Source of the DNA: Terriglobia bacterium
GTDB taxonomy: Bacteria; Acidobacteriota; Terriglobia; Terriglobales; Acidobacteriaceae
Assembly (NCBI GenBank): GCA_020073015.1
Contig: JAIQFZ010000004.1
Span: 79,928-143,927, forward strand
Direction of reading: 5' to 3'
Length of the DNA stretch: 64,000 bases
Numbering within the stretch: position 1 is the stretch's first letter; the number at the start of each line of letters is the position of its first letter. This document shows positions 46,314-54,977 of this stretch, in pieces. A model generated the notes under the pieces. It made no database searches. It saw only the letters and a program-made list of their open reading frames with translations, and was not told where the DNA came from. The translations under genes were made by a program, and so were the position numbers.

Positions 46314-46350
46314 AACTGCAGATCCCTCACTTCGTTCGGGATGACAATTC
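46314..46350. repeat. GGATCTGCAG dispersed repeat, right (inverted) copy
   Basis: Inverted partner of 45932-45968. Next to it (46356-46403) is a second array of CAGTGG/CCACTG words. Related split copies occur at 38734-38810 and a variant at 22391-22430. Confidence 0.7.
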
Positions 46351-46401
46351 ATATTGGGCAGTGGTGGAACAAACTGACCACTGGACACTGCCCACTGAGC
46401 A

Positions 46402-47532
46402 CTATCTCTTGAACTCCTCCATCATCTTCACGAAATCCTTAAACAAGTAGTGCGAATCGTGCGGGCCCGGCGCGGCTTCGGGGTGGTACTGGACGCTGAA
46501 CAGGGGCAGGTTCCTATGGCGCATGCCTTCGAGCGTGTTGTCGTTCAGGTCCATGTGCGTCAGTTCGACTTCGCTTTGCGGAAGCGAGTCGGGATCGACG
46601 GCGAAATTGTGGTTGTGGGCGGTGATCTCTACTTTGCCGCTCAGCAACTGCTTTACAGGATGGTTGCCGCCGTGGTGGCCGAATTTCAGTTTGAAGGTTT
46701 TCCCGCCCAGGGCAATTCCCGTCAGCTGATGGCCCAGGCAGATGCCGAAGATCGGCTGCCGTCCCATCAGACGGCGAATGTTATCTACCGCGTAGGTGCA
46801 GGGCTCGGGATCGCCCGGTCCGTTCGAGAGAAAGACTCCGTCGGGCTTGAGCGCGAGCACGTCTTCGGCGGGAGTCTGCGCGGGGACAACCGTGACTTTG
46901 CATCCTTCGCCGCGCAGTTTGCGCAGGATGTTCTGCTTGATGCCGAAGTCGTAGGCGACCACGTGGAAGCGTGGCGGCTCGTCTTTCACTCCGACAACCT
47001 CGTCGGGCAGGTGCGAGCGCTCGCCGGTTTCCCAGACGTAGGTGTGGTTCGTGCTGACGACTTTCGCCAGGTCCGTGCCGTCCATCTTCGGGATGGAGCG
47101 GGCTTTGGCGATGAGTTTGGCGATATCGGTTTCGAGCGTTGAGATTACGCCGCGCATCACTCCGTGGTCGCGCAGATGGCGGACCAGAGCGCGGCTATCG
47201 ATATCGGCGAGCACGGGGATCTTGAACTGCTCCATGAACTCGTCGGTGACCTGCTGCGAGCGCCAGTTGGAGCTGACTTTCGAGAACTCGCGCACGATCA
47301 GGCCCTCGATGTAGGGGCGGATGGCTTCGTTGTCTTCCGGGTTGGTGCCGTAGTTGCCGATTTCGGGGTTGGTCAGGACGACGATCTGTCCTGCATAGGA
47401 GGGGTCAGTGAAAATTTCCTGGTAGCCGGTAATGGAAGTATTGAAAACGACTTCGCCGGAACACTCGCCTTTGGCGCCGTAGCCTTTGCCGCGGAAGACT
47501 CGACCGTCCTCCAGCGCAAGGATTGCTTGCAT
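46402..47532 (-). CDS. carA: carbamoyl-phosphate synthase small subunit
   Basis: Glutaminase subunit that feeds ammonia to CarB. 376 aa. N-terminal CPSase small-chain domain with F-N-T-S-I-T-G-Y-Q-E; class-I glutamine amidotransferase with catalytic Cys in F-G-I-C-L-G-H-Q and the His/Glu pair in Q-Y-H-P-E-A. It is separated from carB only by the GIY-YIG gene and its repeats, so that gene looks like an insertion into a former carA-carB operon. Confidence 0.95.
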   Translation of the reverse strand: MQAILALEDGRVFRGKGYGAKGECSGEVVFNTSITGYQEIFTDPSYAGQIVVLTNPEIGNYGTNPEDNEAIRPYIEGLIVREFSKVSSNWRSQQVTDEFMEQFKIPVLADIDSRALVRHLRDHGVMRGVISTLETDIAKLIAKARSIPKMDGTDLAKVVSTNHTYVWETGERSHLPDEVVGVKDEPPRFHVVAYDFGIKQNILRKLRGEGCKVTVVPAQTPAEDVLALKPDGVFLSNGPGDPEPCTYAVDNIRRLMGRQPIFGICLGHQLTGIALGGKTFKLKFGHHGGNHPVKQLLSGKVEITAHNHNFAVDPDSLPQSEVELTHMDLNDNTLEGMRHRNLPLFSVQYHPEAAPGPHDSHYLFKDFVKMMEEFKR

Positions 47533-47610
47533 TGGAACTCCTGGGAGTGGATTTTATGAATTTTAGCAGGAGTGCCGTTGTTTCGGAAGATTTGTTTGCG
47601 GACGAAATAC

Positions 47611-47635
47611 GCGCGCAAGAGTGCCCGCGCTACAC
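47611..47635. repeat. hairpin repeat with CGCGCTACAC tail
   Basis: GCGCGCA-AGAG-TGCCCGC followed by GCTACAC; member of the same family as 37837-37862 and 41012-41036. It lies directly at the 3' end of lepB. Confidence 0.6.
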
Positions 47636-48211
47636 CTACCTGAGTCTTCCCAGCTTCTCCATTGGCCAATATCCGAAGACGGCTTTGCCGTAGATGAAGC
47701 GCTCGTTGACGGGGCCGAAGTCGCGGCTGTCGTTGGACATGGTGCGGTGGTCGCCGAGGACGAAGTAGGTGTGCGCCGGAACGGTGACCTCGGCGTAGGA
47801 ACGGGCGTCGGCATATTCGCTCGGAACGTAGTCTTCGTCGAGGGCCTGGTCGTTCACGTAGACTTGCCCGTTTTCGATTCGCACGCGGTCGCCGGCCACA
47901 CCGATCACGCGCTTGATGTAGCTTTTTGAGGTGTCGCGCGGATAGCGGAAGACGACGATGTCGCCGCGCTGGATGGGCTCCCAGCGATAAACGAACTTGT
48001 TGACGAAGATGCGTTCCTGATCCTCGAGGCCGGGCATCATGCTGGTGCCTTCGACCTTTACGGGCTGGTAGAGAAAGATGATGATGAAGGCCGAGATGGC
48101 GAGTGACACGAGCAGATCTCGCGCCCAGACCGCTACCACGGGCAGGGGGCGAGCGACAGGTTCTTGACTGGCCGTCGGGGAGGACAGCGGAGTATTCCCC
48201 ACTTCTTGCAT
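47636..48211 (-). CDS. lepB: signal peptidase I
   Basis: Cleaves Sec and Tat signal peptides at the outer face of the inner membrane. 191 aa with one N-terminal membrane span (residues ~32-48). The Ser-Lys dyad is intact: S57 in G-T-S-M-M-P and K100 in S-Y-I-K-R-V-I-G. The D-R-x-x-x-D-x-R box E/D appears as G-D-H-R-T-M-S-N-D-S-R-D. It is the short Gram-positive-like form. Confidence 0.93.
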   Translation of the reverse strand: MQEVGNTPLSSPTASQEPVARPLPVVAVWARDLLVSLAISAFIIIFLYQPVKVEGTSMMPGLEDQERIFVNKFVYRWEPIQRGDIVVFRYPRDTSKSYIKRVIGVAGDRVRIENGQVYVNDQALDEDYVPSEYADARSYAEVTVPAHTYFVLGDHRTMSNDSRDFGPVNERFIYGKAVFGYWPMEKLGRLR

Positions 48212-48346
48212 CGTAGTGTCATTTTATACGGAAGGGGGCGGGGGAGGCGAGGAAGTTGCAGAGGTCAGCGATCCGACCGCCGAAGTGGGCCCCATGCGGA
48301 GAGTTTGCCAGGGCGGTGCTTTTCCTCGTACAACATGTAAGACCCT

Positions 48347-48769
48347 ATGACCGACTATTCGATCTTTCCGAAGATTAATGCGACCTTGAATGGCTGCAGT
48401 GCCTTGCTGCTGGTGACCGGGCGTGTGCTGATCGCCCGCGGACAGAAGGCCGCACATCGTGCTGTGATGTTGACTGCCTTAGGGACTTCGACCCTCTTTC
48501 TCGTGTCCTACCTCTACTATCACTATCACGTGGGTTCCGTGCATTTCCGCGGCACCGCGTGGTCGCGGCCCGTATATTTCACCATCCTCATCTCGCACAC
48601 GATTCTGGCCGCGGTCATCGTGCCCATGGTGATCATCACGCTGAACCGCGCTCTACGCGGGCGTTTTGACCGGCACCGGGCGATCGCGCGTTGGACATTT
48701 CCACTCTGGCTGTACGTGTCGGTGACGGGCGTGGTGGTCTACCTGATGCTGTACCAGTTGTTCGCCTAG
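48347..48769 (+). CDS. DUF420 (YozB/CtaM-like) membrane protein
   Basis: 140 aa with four membrane spans. The first begins F-P-K-I-N-A-T-L-N, typical of DUF420, with His residues in Y-L-Y-Y-H-Y-H and R-H-R-A-I-A-R-W-T-F-P-L-W-L-Y. The family is linked to cytochrome oxidase assembly (CtaM in Staphylococcus). No oxidase genes are adjacent here. Good match, role inferred from family. Confidence 0.85.
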   Translation: MTDYSIFPKINATLNGCSALLLVTGRVLIARGQKAAHRAVMLTALGTSTLFLVSYLYYHYHVGSVHFRGTAWSRPVYFTILISHTILAAVIVPMVIITLNRALRGRFDRHRAIARWTFPLWLYVSVTGVVVYLMLYQLFA

Positions 48770-48937
48770 AGGTGTCCCAGGTCTTCGGGCTCGGCCGTTC
48801 TGAACATGCGATTGTGACCGACATCACGGACTAACGGTCACCGATAGAAGAACATGCTCCCGAGCCCTTCTCGGGCTCTAAGTGCCGCAGGCGCGAATCC
48901 CATACTTCCGTTTCGCGGCGGCCCTTGGAGGCTTGGC

Positions 48938-51900
48938 ATGAACCTACGCGTCGGATTAGACATCGGCGCCAGCAGCCTGAAGTTGGCCGCGCTCTGCTCT
49001 TCGAGCGGTCTCCGGGAAGTTCCCGAGCAGCGAGTTCCTGAACAATTTCTGCGGTTGACGTTTCCCACCTGCAGTCCGCAAGTCGGCAAGACATTCCTGG
49101 TGTCGCGCTACCGGCGAATTCAGGGGAATCCGCTGCAATCCGCGTACGAACTGCTCCTGGAACTGCAGCGGTGGGTGGGGGCCGACTCGATCCACAGCCT
49201 GCGCGTCACCGGCTCGGGCGGTCGGCGAGTTGCCAACTTGCTGGGTTGCGGCTACGAAAACGAATTTCGGGCGTTGGCTAAGGGCGTGCGCTCCATGTAC
49301 CCCGCAGTGCGGACGATCTTTGAGATGGGGGGCGCGTCATCGCGTTACCTGCGGCTCGATCCGGCCGATGCCAGCGGATACCTGGGAATCGTGGATTACC
49401 AATCCAGCGGAGACTGCGCGGCGGGGACGGGGTCGTTCATGGATCAGCAGGCATCGCGTTTGCGCTATTCGGTGGAGGAGGCAGCGGCGGCCGCCTGCGT
49501 CGAGGAAACTGCGGCGCGCGTGGCCGGCCGATGCTCGGTATTTGCCAAGACCGACATGATTCATGCCCAGCAGCGCGGCTATACGACAGGCCAGATTCTG
49601 CGCGGGCTCTGCGAAGCGATCGCCCGCAATTTCAAGTCGAGCATCGTGCGCGGGAGGCCGGTGGTGGCTCCAGTGCTGTTCGTCGGCGGCGTTGCGATGA
49701 ACGAGGCGGTGCAGCGCGCCATGGCGCAAGTGTTCCGCCTGAAGCCGGACGATGTGGTGCACGCGGAACTGCCTTATTGCCTGAGCGCGCTAGGCGCGGC
49801 TCTGGTCGCCGCCGAGGACACGCCCCAGACAAGCGTTTCCATCGGAGCGCTGCAACTGAATGAGTTGGGTGTGCCAGAAGCGGCAAGCAGCGAACCGCTA
49901 ACGCTGGAGAACGTCCGCCTGCTGCGGCGTGAGGCGGTGACGGCTGACGTTGGGCCCGCAACGGCGACCATCGAGGCCTATCTCGGAATTGATGTTGGGT
50001 CGGTCAGCACGAACCTGGTGGTGATTAACGCCGCCGGGCAGCTTCTGAAGGAAATCTATTTGCCCACGGCCGGGCGGCCGATCGAAGTCGTGAATGACGG
50101 TTTGCAGGAAATTCAGGAAGAACTCGGCGCGTTCCTGGACATCCGCGGGGTGGGCACCACTGGCTCGGGGCGGGAACTGATCGGCGAACTGGTCGGAGCC
50201 GATACGGTCAACGACGAAATCACGGCCCACAAGACAGGCGCTGTGCATGTCTGCCATTCGGTGGGCACAGCCCTGGTGGACACCATTTTCGAGATCGGCG
50301 GTCAGGACTCGAAGTTCATTCGTCTGGATCGCGGGATTGTCGTCGACTTCACCATGAACGAAGCGTGTGCGGCGGGCACTGGATCGTTCCTCGAAGAACA
50401 AGCCGAGAAACTCGGGATTTCGATCAAGGGCGAGTTCGCCCGGTTGGCGCTGGCTTCGCAGCATCCGGCACGACTCGGCGAACGCTGCACGGTATTCATG
50501 GACCGCGACCTGACGGCGGCCTTGCTGGACGGCGCGCAGGTGGGCGATCTGTGCGCGGGTCTCGCCTATTCGGTGGCCATGAACTACCTGAATCGGGTGG
50601 TTCGGGGCCGCAAGATCGGCGACGTAATCTATTTTCAGGGCGGAACGGCCTACAACGATGCTGTCGCCGCTGCGTTCGCGAAGATCCTGGGTAAACCGAT
50701 CATCGTGCCTCCGCACAACGGCGTGATCGGCGCGATTGGGATGGCCCTGCTGGCGCGGGATCGCATGATGGGAACGAAGCAGCGCAGCCGGTTCCGCGGG
50801 TACGACCTGAACCGCGTGGACTATACCAGCCGCGACTTCGTCTGCCGCGCCTGCTCGAACGACTGCGAGATGAAGGAATTCGTCATCGAGGGGCAGAAGA
50901 CCTACTGGGGCGACAAGTGCTCCGATAAATTCCGCAAGCGCACCCGGACCGATCGCGAGCCGGTGATCGCCGACTTGCTGGAAGTACGTGAAAAGTTGCT
51001 GCTCAAGACCTGGCAGCCTGAGTTGGCGGGCGAACGCGTGGTCGGCATTCCGCGCGCGATGTTTTTCTACGACCGCTTCCCTTTCTGGAGCACCTACCTG
51101 CAGGAGATGGGCTGCCGGATTGTGCTCTCCCCGGCAACCGATGGGGCGATCGCGGGGCGCGGTGAGGAACTGGCGCTGGCTCAACCTTGTTTCCCGGTGC
51201 AGGTTGCCCACGGGCACGTGGAAGCACTCTTCAAGGCGGGCGCCGAGTTTGTGCTGGCACCAAACGTGGTGAGCTTGGAAGCTCCAGCAATCGGCTCGGT
51301 GCAATCGCACTTGTGCCCGTGGAACCAAACCCTACCCTTTGTGATGCGCGCTGCGGCCGGGTTTGAAGACGTCCGAGATCGGCTTCTGATTCCCACCGTG
51401 CTTTTCCGGATGGGCGAGAAGGCGGTGAAAGACCAGTTGCGTTCTTTCGCACGCCAACAGCGGTGGGACGATCGTCGGAGCAATGCGGCAGTCGACGCAG
51501 CCTATGCCGCACAGCTGGAATTCCAGCAGGCGTTGCTGTCGGAAGGCAGAAAGGCGCTGCACGAAGTCCGTAGCAATGGACAGCCCGCGATCGTGCTGGT
51601 GGGGCGTGCCTACAACCTCTACGACCGCAGCACGAACTGTGATATTCCGCGCAAGCTGCGAACCCTTTACGGCGTGAACGTCATTCCGTTGGATTTCCTG
51701 CCGCTCGATCTGGAGGACATCAGCTCCATCAACTCCAACATGTTCTGGAGTTCGGGACGGCTGATTCTGGCGGCCGCGCAATTCACGCAGCGCGATCCCG
51801 ACCTGCACGTGATCTACATCTCGAATTTCAAGTGCGGGCCGGATTCATTCATCAAATTGTTTCTCCCCGAAGCGGCGGGGAAGCCCGCGCTGTTCTTGCA

Positions 51901-52003
51901 GTTTGACGCGCACTCGAACGATGCCGGCTATCTCACGCGGTGCGAAGCCTATCTCGACAGCAAAGGATTCCTGCGATGTCCATCTTCCGCCATACCTGCA
52001 TAA
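48938..52003 (+). CDS. BcrAD/BadFG-type CoA-dehydratase activase, double ASKHA plus DUF2229
   Basis: 1021 aa from the ATG at 48938 (TGGAGG upstream). It has two tandem ASKHA ATPase domains: one starting G-L-D-I-G-A-S-S, the other Y-L-G-I-D-V-G-S-V-S-T near residue 348. Both keep the cysteines that ligate the shared [4Fe-4S] cluster in activases (D/E-x-C-A-A-G-T-G-S-F and R-C-S/T-V-F). From ~630 a DUF2229 / HgdB-like region follows with C-R-A-C-S-N-D-C. Such activases drive ATP-dependent low-potential electron transfer to 2-hydroxyacyl-CoA dehydratases, benzoyl-CoA reductases or double-cubane proteins. It overlaps the next gene, which supplies the rest of the dehydratase-like part. Substrate unknown. 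Confidence 0.88.
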   Translation: MNLRVGLDIGASSLKLAALCSSSGLREVPEQRVPEQFLRLTFPTCSPQVGKTFLVSRYRRIQGNPLQSAYELLLELQRWVGADSIHSLRVTGSGGRRVANLLGCGYENEFRALAKGVRSMYPAVRTIFEMGGASSRYLRLDPADASGYLGIVDYQSSGDCAAGTGSFMDQQASRLRYSVEEAAAAACVEETAARVAGRCSVFAKTDMIHAQQRGYTTGQILRGLCEAIARNFKSSIVRGRPVVAPVLFVGGVAMNEAVQRAMAQVFRLKPDDVVHAELPYCLSALGAALVAAEDTPQTSVSIGALQLNELGVPEAASSEPLTLENVRLLRREAVTADVGPATATIEAYLGIDVGSVSTNLVVINAAGQLLKEIYLPTAGRPIEVVNDGLQEIQEELGAFLDIRGVGTTGSGRELIGELVGADTVNDEITAHKTGAVHVCHSVGTALVDTIFEIGGQDSKFIRLDRGIVVDFTMNEACAAGTGSFLEEQAEKLGISIKGEFARLALASQHPARLGERCTVFMDRDLTAALLDGAQVGDLCAGLAYSVAMNYLNRVVRGRKIGDVIYFQGGTAYNDAVAAAFAKILGKPIIVPPHNGVIGAIGMALLARDRMMGTKQRSRFRGYDLNRVDYTSRDFVCRACSNDCEMKEFVIEGQKTYWGDKCSDKFRKRTRTDREPVIADLLEVREKLLLKTWQPELAGERVVGIPRAMFFYDRFPFWSTYLQEMGCRIVLSPATDGAIAGRGEELALAQPCFPVQVAHGHVEALFKAGAEFVLAPNVVSLEAPAIGSVQSHLCPWNQTLPFVMRAAAGFEDVRDRLLIPTVLFRMGEKAVKDQLRSFARQQRWDDRRSNAAVDAAYAAQLEFQQALLSEGRKALHEVRSNGQPAIVLVGRAYNLYDRSTNCDIPRKLRTLYGVNVIPLDFLPLDLEDISSINSNMFWSSGRLILAAAQFTQRDPDLHVIYISNFKCGPDSFIKLFLPEAAGKPALFLQFDAHSNDAGYLTRCEAYLDSKGFLRCPSSAIPA

Positions 52004-53292
52004 GGGAAACGGTCCCACCCGGGCATCCACTGTACGGGAAAAGAATCTACGTGCCCGCGATGGCCGAGGGCAGCGCGGCGGCTTTCTGCGCAGTGCTGCG
52101 CTGGATGGGAATTGAAGCGCAGCCGACGACGCCCTCCGATGAGCGCACGCTCGAACTGGGCGCCAAATACACCACTGGGGATGAATGCTATCCGGCGAAG
52201 GTGACGGCCGGCGATTTTCTCAAAATCGTCGAGCAGCCCGACTTCGATCCCGGGCACACCGTTTTTCTGATGGCGACCGGGGAAGGACCCTGCCGCTTCG
52301 GGCAATACGCACACTTATTGAAGAAACTGCTGAAGGACCTTGGATATCCCGAGGTGAACGTCATGGCCCCGAAATCCGAGCATGGCTACTCCGAGATCGG
52401 TGAATTTGGGACGCCGTTCGTGCGCGGTGCGTGGCGCGCGCTCGTGAGTGCCGATCTGCTGCGCAAGAAGCTGCTGATGACGCGTCCGTATGAAATAAAG
52501 CCTGGCACAGCGGACCGCGCGTTTCAGGATTCGGTGGACGATCTGTGCCGGACGATTGAGCAGAGTTGTTCCGATTACGATTGCCAGATGAAGGCGCTGG
52601 TCGATTCGCTGGAGCGGGCGCGAGTGCGGTTTGGGTGCGTCGAAGTGGATGACACGCAGGAACGGCCCTTGATCGGCGTCGTGGGCGAGATCTTCTGCCG
52701 GCTGAACACTTTTTCGAACAGCGACCTGGTGCGCCGCCTGGAAAAACAGGGCGCGGAGTGCTGGATCAGCGACATCGCGGAATGGATCGGATACACGAAT
52801 GCAGAAGAAGCCCGCAAGCTGCGCCTGGAAGGCCACAGGTTTTCCCTGGAAATGTTGAAGGTCTGGCTGCGCAGCCGCATCCAGCATCAGGACGAACACC
52901 GTTTGCTGGAAGTTTTTGACGGGGATTTCGAAGGCTACGAAGAGCCCACCTACCAAGAAGTGATGGAGTTGGCGCGGCCCTACTTGCCGAATACCGGCGC
53001 AGATGGCGAGATGGTGATGAGCGTGGGCAAGGTGGGGTATCTGTCACGTAAAGGCGCCGACGGCGTGGTCGACATCAGCCCGTTCACCTGCATGAACGGG
53101 ATCGTGAGCGAGGCAATCTATCCGCGGCTGAGCCAGGATCTGGGCGGGTTCCCGATCCGGAATTTCTATTTTGACGGCACGCAGTCTGACCTGGATCGCG
53201 ATGTGGGGATCTATCTGGAACTGGCGCGCTCGTATCGGGAAAAGAAAGCGCACGGGCGCACGCGGCGGGAGCGGGCCGAGCGCGCGGCGTAA
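51976..53292 (+). CDS. 2-hydroxyacyl-CoA dehydratase / double-cubane-like C-terminal component
   Basis: 438 aa from the ATG at 51976, overlapping the activase gene by 28 bp, so translation is coupled. Candidate cluster cysteines are in T-G-D-E-C-Y-P-A-K, G-E-G-P-C-R-F-G-Q and S-P-F-T-C-M-N-G. In many bacteria, this part and the activase are fused in one ~1400-residue protein (from memory); here they are two genes. The reaction is unknown; it should be oxygen-sensitive, which is notable beside oxygenase and aerobic genes in the same window. Confidence 0.85.
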   Translation: MSIFRHTCIRETVPPGHPLYGKRIYVPAMAEGSAAAFCAVLRWMGIEAQPTTPSDERTLELGAKYTTGDECYPAKVTAGDFLKIVEQPDFDPGHTVFLMATGEGPCRFGQYAHLLKKLLKDLGYPEVNVMAPKSEHGYSEIGEFGTPFVRGAWRALVSADLLRKKLLMTRPYEIKPGTADRAFQDSVDDLCRTIEQSCSDYDCQMKALVDSLERARVRFGCVEVDDTQERPLIGVVGEIFCRLNTFSNSDLVRRLEKQGAECWISDIAEWIGYTNAEEARKLRLEGHRFSLEMLKVWLRSRIQHQDEHRLLEVFDGDFEGYEEPTYQEVMELARPYLPNTGADGEMVMSVGKVGYLSRKGADGVVDISPFTCMNGIVSEAIYPRLSQDLGGFPIRNFYFDGTQSDLDRDVGIYLELARSYREKKAHGRTRRERAERAA

Positions 53293-53354
53293 CTCCACGC
53301 CGGATTCATCACATATTTTGAGTGCGGGCGGCACGCCTCGCGGGCGCACAATTC

Positions 53355-53363
53355 TGGTATAGT
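53355..53363 (+). promoter_or_regulatory. extended -10 promoter of ssb
   Basis: TG-G-TATAGT is a good extended -10 element 26 bp before the ssb ATG. No convincing -35 box is seen, as expected for extended -10 promoters. Confidence 0.4.
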
Positions 53364-53388
53364 GAGCCTCTCGGAGGAGCCCGCACTC

Positions 53389-53865
53389 ATGAAAAGCGTT
53401 AATAAAGTGATCCTGATTGGAAACCTGGGAAAAGATCCCGAGGTGAAGTACACACCGCAAGGTACGCCCGTAGCGAAGATCACGCTGGCCACCAACGAGC
53501 GCTTTAAGGGAAAAGACGGCAACTGGCAGGATCGCACGGAGTGGCACAACGTTGTGCTCTGGCAGCGTCTCGCTGAGATCGCCGGCGAATACCTGAAAAA
53601 AGGCGGCAAGGTGTATATCGAGGGCCGTCTGCAGACCCGCTCGTGGGACGACAAGCAGACCGGCCAGAAAAAGTACATGACGGAGATCGTGGCCAACGAT
53701 CTAGTGCTGCTGGGCGGGCGCGGCGAAGGCGGAGGCGACTACGCGGGCGGATCGCGCGGAGCGGCAGCGTCTTCGGGAAGCAACAACTTCGACCAGAGCG
53801 TGCCGGAAGGTGCGCCAGCTCCGGCGGGGGCTGGGCCGATTACGGACGAGGACATACCGTTCTAA
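53389..53865 (+). CDS. ssb: single-stranded DNA-binding protein
   Basis: 158 aa. OB-fold start [18 protein letters not shown], the E-W-H-N-V-V-L-W block and the acidic tail ending D-E-D-I-P-F that recruits partner proteins. A Gly/Ser/Ala-rich linker separates them. GGAGGAG lies ~8 bp upstream of the ATG. It is alone, without rpsF/rpsR. Confidence 0.95.
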   Translation: MKSVNKVILIGNLGKDPEVKYTPQGTPVAKITLATNERFKGKDGNWQDRTEWHNVVLWQRLAEIAGEYLKKGGKVYIEGRLQTRSWDDKQTGQKKYMTEIVANDLVLLGGRGEGGGDYAGGSRGAAASSGSNNFDQSVPEGAPAPAGAGPITDEDIPF

Positions 53866-53975
53866 GACTGGTCCTCCTAAGTCCTGTCTAGGAGGCTAAC
53901 AGCGGTACAATCGGGCACTGCTATGGATGTCACCTATCAGATCACGCCTGAGATGCTTGGTCTCGCTGGCGACGT

Positions 53976-54374
53976 GTGCTGTGCCAGGGGCTGACTGCAA
54001 CCGCGACTGCGTTACTGTCCGGGCTCGTTGCGTCGAAGCTCTTTCACGGCCGCTTCTTCACGGGGAGCATGGTCGGCTTAGCAATCTCGCTGGCGGTGTG
54101 CGCCTTGCTGGTGCGCCCACTTTCGAGGACGAAGCTGCGGCTGACCGACGACAGTATCGAGCAGATGGACGGTCCAGTCATTCGCAAGGACGGGATCGCC
54201 CGGGTGAACGAATACACTGACGGCAAATGCCCCGGCATCGAAATTATCGGCAACGCTAAGCCACTATGGCTTCACAAGTACAGCATTTTTGTTCCCGCCG
54301 CGCTGCCGCAGTATCCAGAGGTTAGACAACTGGTTCACGGTTGGGCCACCCCGCAACACTGGCATACCGTTTGA
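53976..54374 (+). CDS. two-span membrane protein with C-terminal PH-like domain (possibly frameshifted 5' end)
   Basis: The frame from GTG 53976 encodes two close membrane spans followed by a YcxB/PH-like soluble part (L-R-L-T-D-D-S-I-E, then P-L-W-L-H-K-Y-S-I-F-V-P). The N-terminus is abrupt. A different frame from ATG 53923 encodes M-D-V-T-Y-Q-I-T-P-E-M-L and stops at once, and could be the lost N-terminus. So the gene may be frameshifted or a sequencing error is present. Confidence 0.5.
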   Translation: MLCQGLTATATALLSGLVASKLFHGRFFTGSMVGLAISLAVCALLVRPLSRTKLRLTDDSIEQMDGPVIRKDGIARVNEYTDGKCPGIEIIGNAKPLWLHKYSIFVPAALPQYPEVRQLVHGWATPQHWHTV

Positions 54375-54593
54375 GCTAGGGCTGTTTGTCACAACATCTG
54401 TTTCGAGAACCCCTGATTGCTCGTCGTCGTTATTGCTCACATTTCAAAGGCGGCGTACAGATTTCCATTTGATATTCGCAGGGCCCTTCCAGGGTGACGT
54501 TGTTTCTTATAGGGTGTTTGCTTCAGAGTCTCAGAAAAGTCCCCGAGTGGCCTCCCACTCTTGGCTGCGATATTCTCCCTTGGGGAAAACACT

Positions 54594-54932
54594 ATGACTA
54601 CACTTGCCAATCGCCGTTGCGTTCCCTGCCGAGGCGGTGCCCCTCCACTCAAGGGAAAAGATCTCGACGACTTCTATCGCATGCTGCCTGAGCACGACGA
54701 GTGGCGGGTCGTGAACGGGCACCGCATCGTGCGGGGCTACAAGTTCCCTGATTTTCGATCTGCCCTGGCTTTTGTGAACCGGGTTGGAGAACTGGCCGAG
54801 CAGCAGGGGCACCATCCGGACATCTTGCTCGCCTGGGGCAAGGTCGAGATCACGATCTGGACCCACGCGGTGGACGGGTTGACGGAATCGGATTTCATTC
54901 TGGCAGCAAAGATCGATCTTTTGGAGAGGTAG
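54594..54932 (+). CDS. pterin-4a-carbinolamine dehydratase
   Basis: 112 aa. Recycles 4a-hydroxy-tetrahydrobiopterin made by aromatic amino-acid hydroxylases. The family core G-H-H-P-D-I-L-L-A-W-G-K-V-E-I-T-I-W-T-H is present, including the catalytic His-His pair. No phenylalanine hydroxylase is in this window. ATG 54594 is used because the residues before it are noise-like. Confidence 0.88.
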   Translation: MTTLANRRCVPCRGGAPPLKGKDLDDFYRMLPEHDEWRVVNGHRIVRGYKFPDFRSALAFVNRVGELAEQQGHHPDILLAWGKVEITIWTHAVDGLTESDFILAAKIDLLER

Positions 54933-54977
54933 AGACTATTCCCGGAAATTCTTAACTACTTAGGAACACAGAGGTTT

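Noticed and set aside
49898..51328. 476-aa open frame opposite the activase gene
   Set aside because: Shadow frame created by GC-rich codon use of the activase; no family features.
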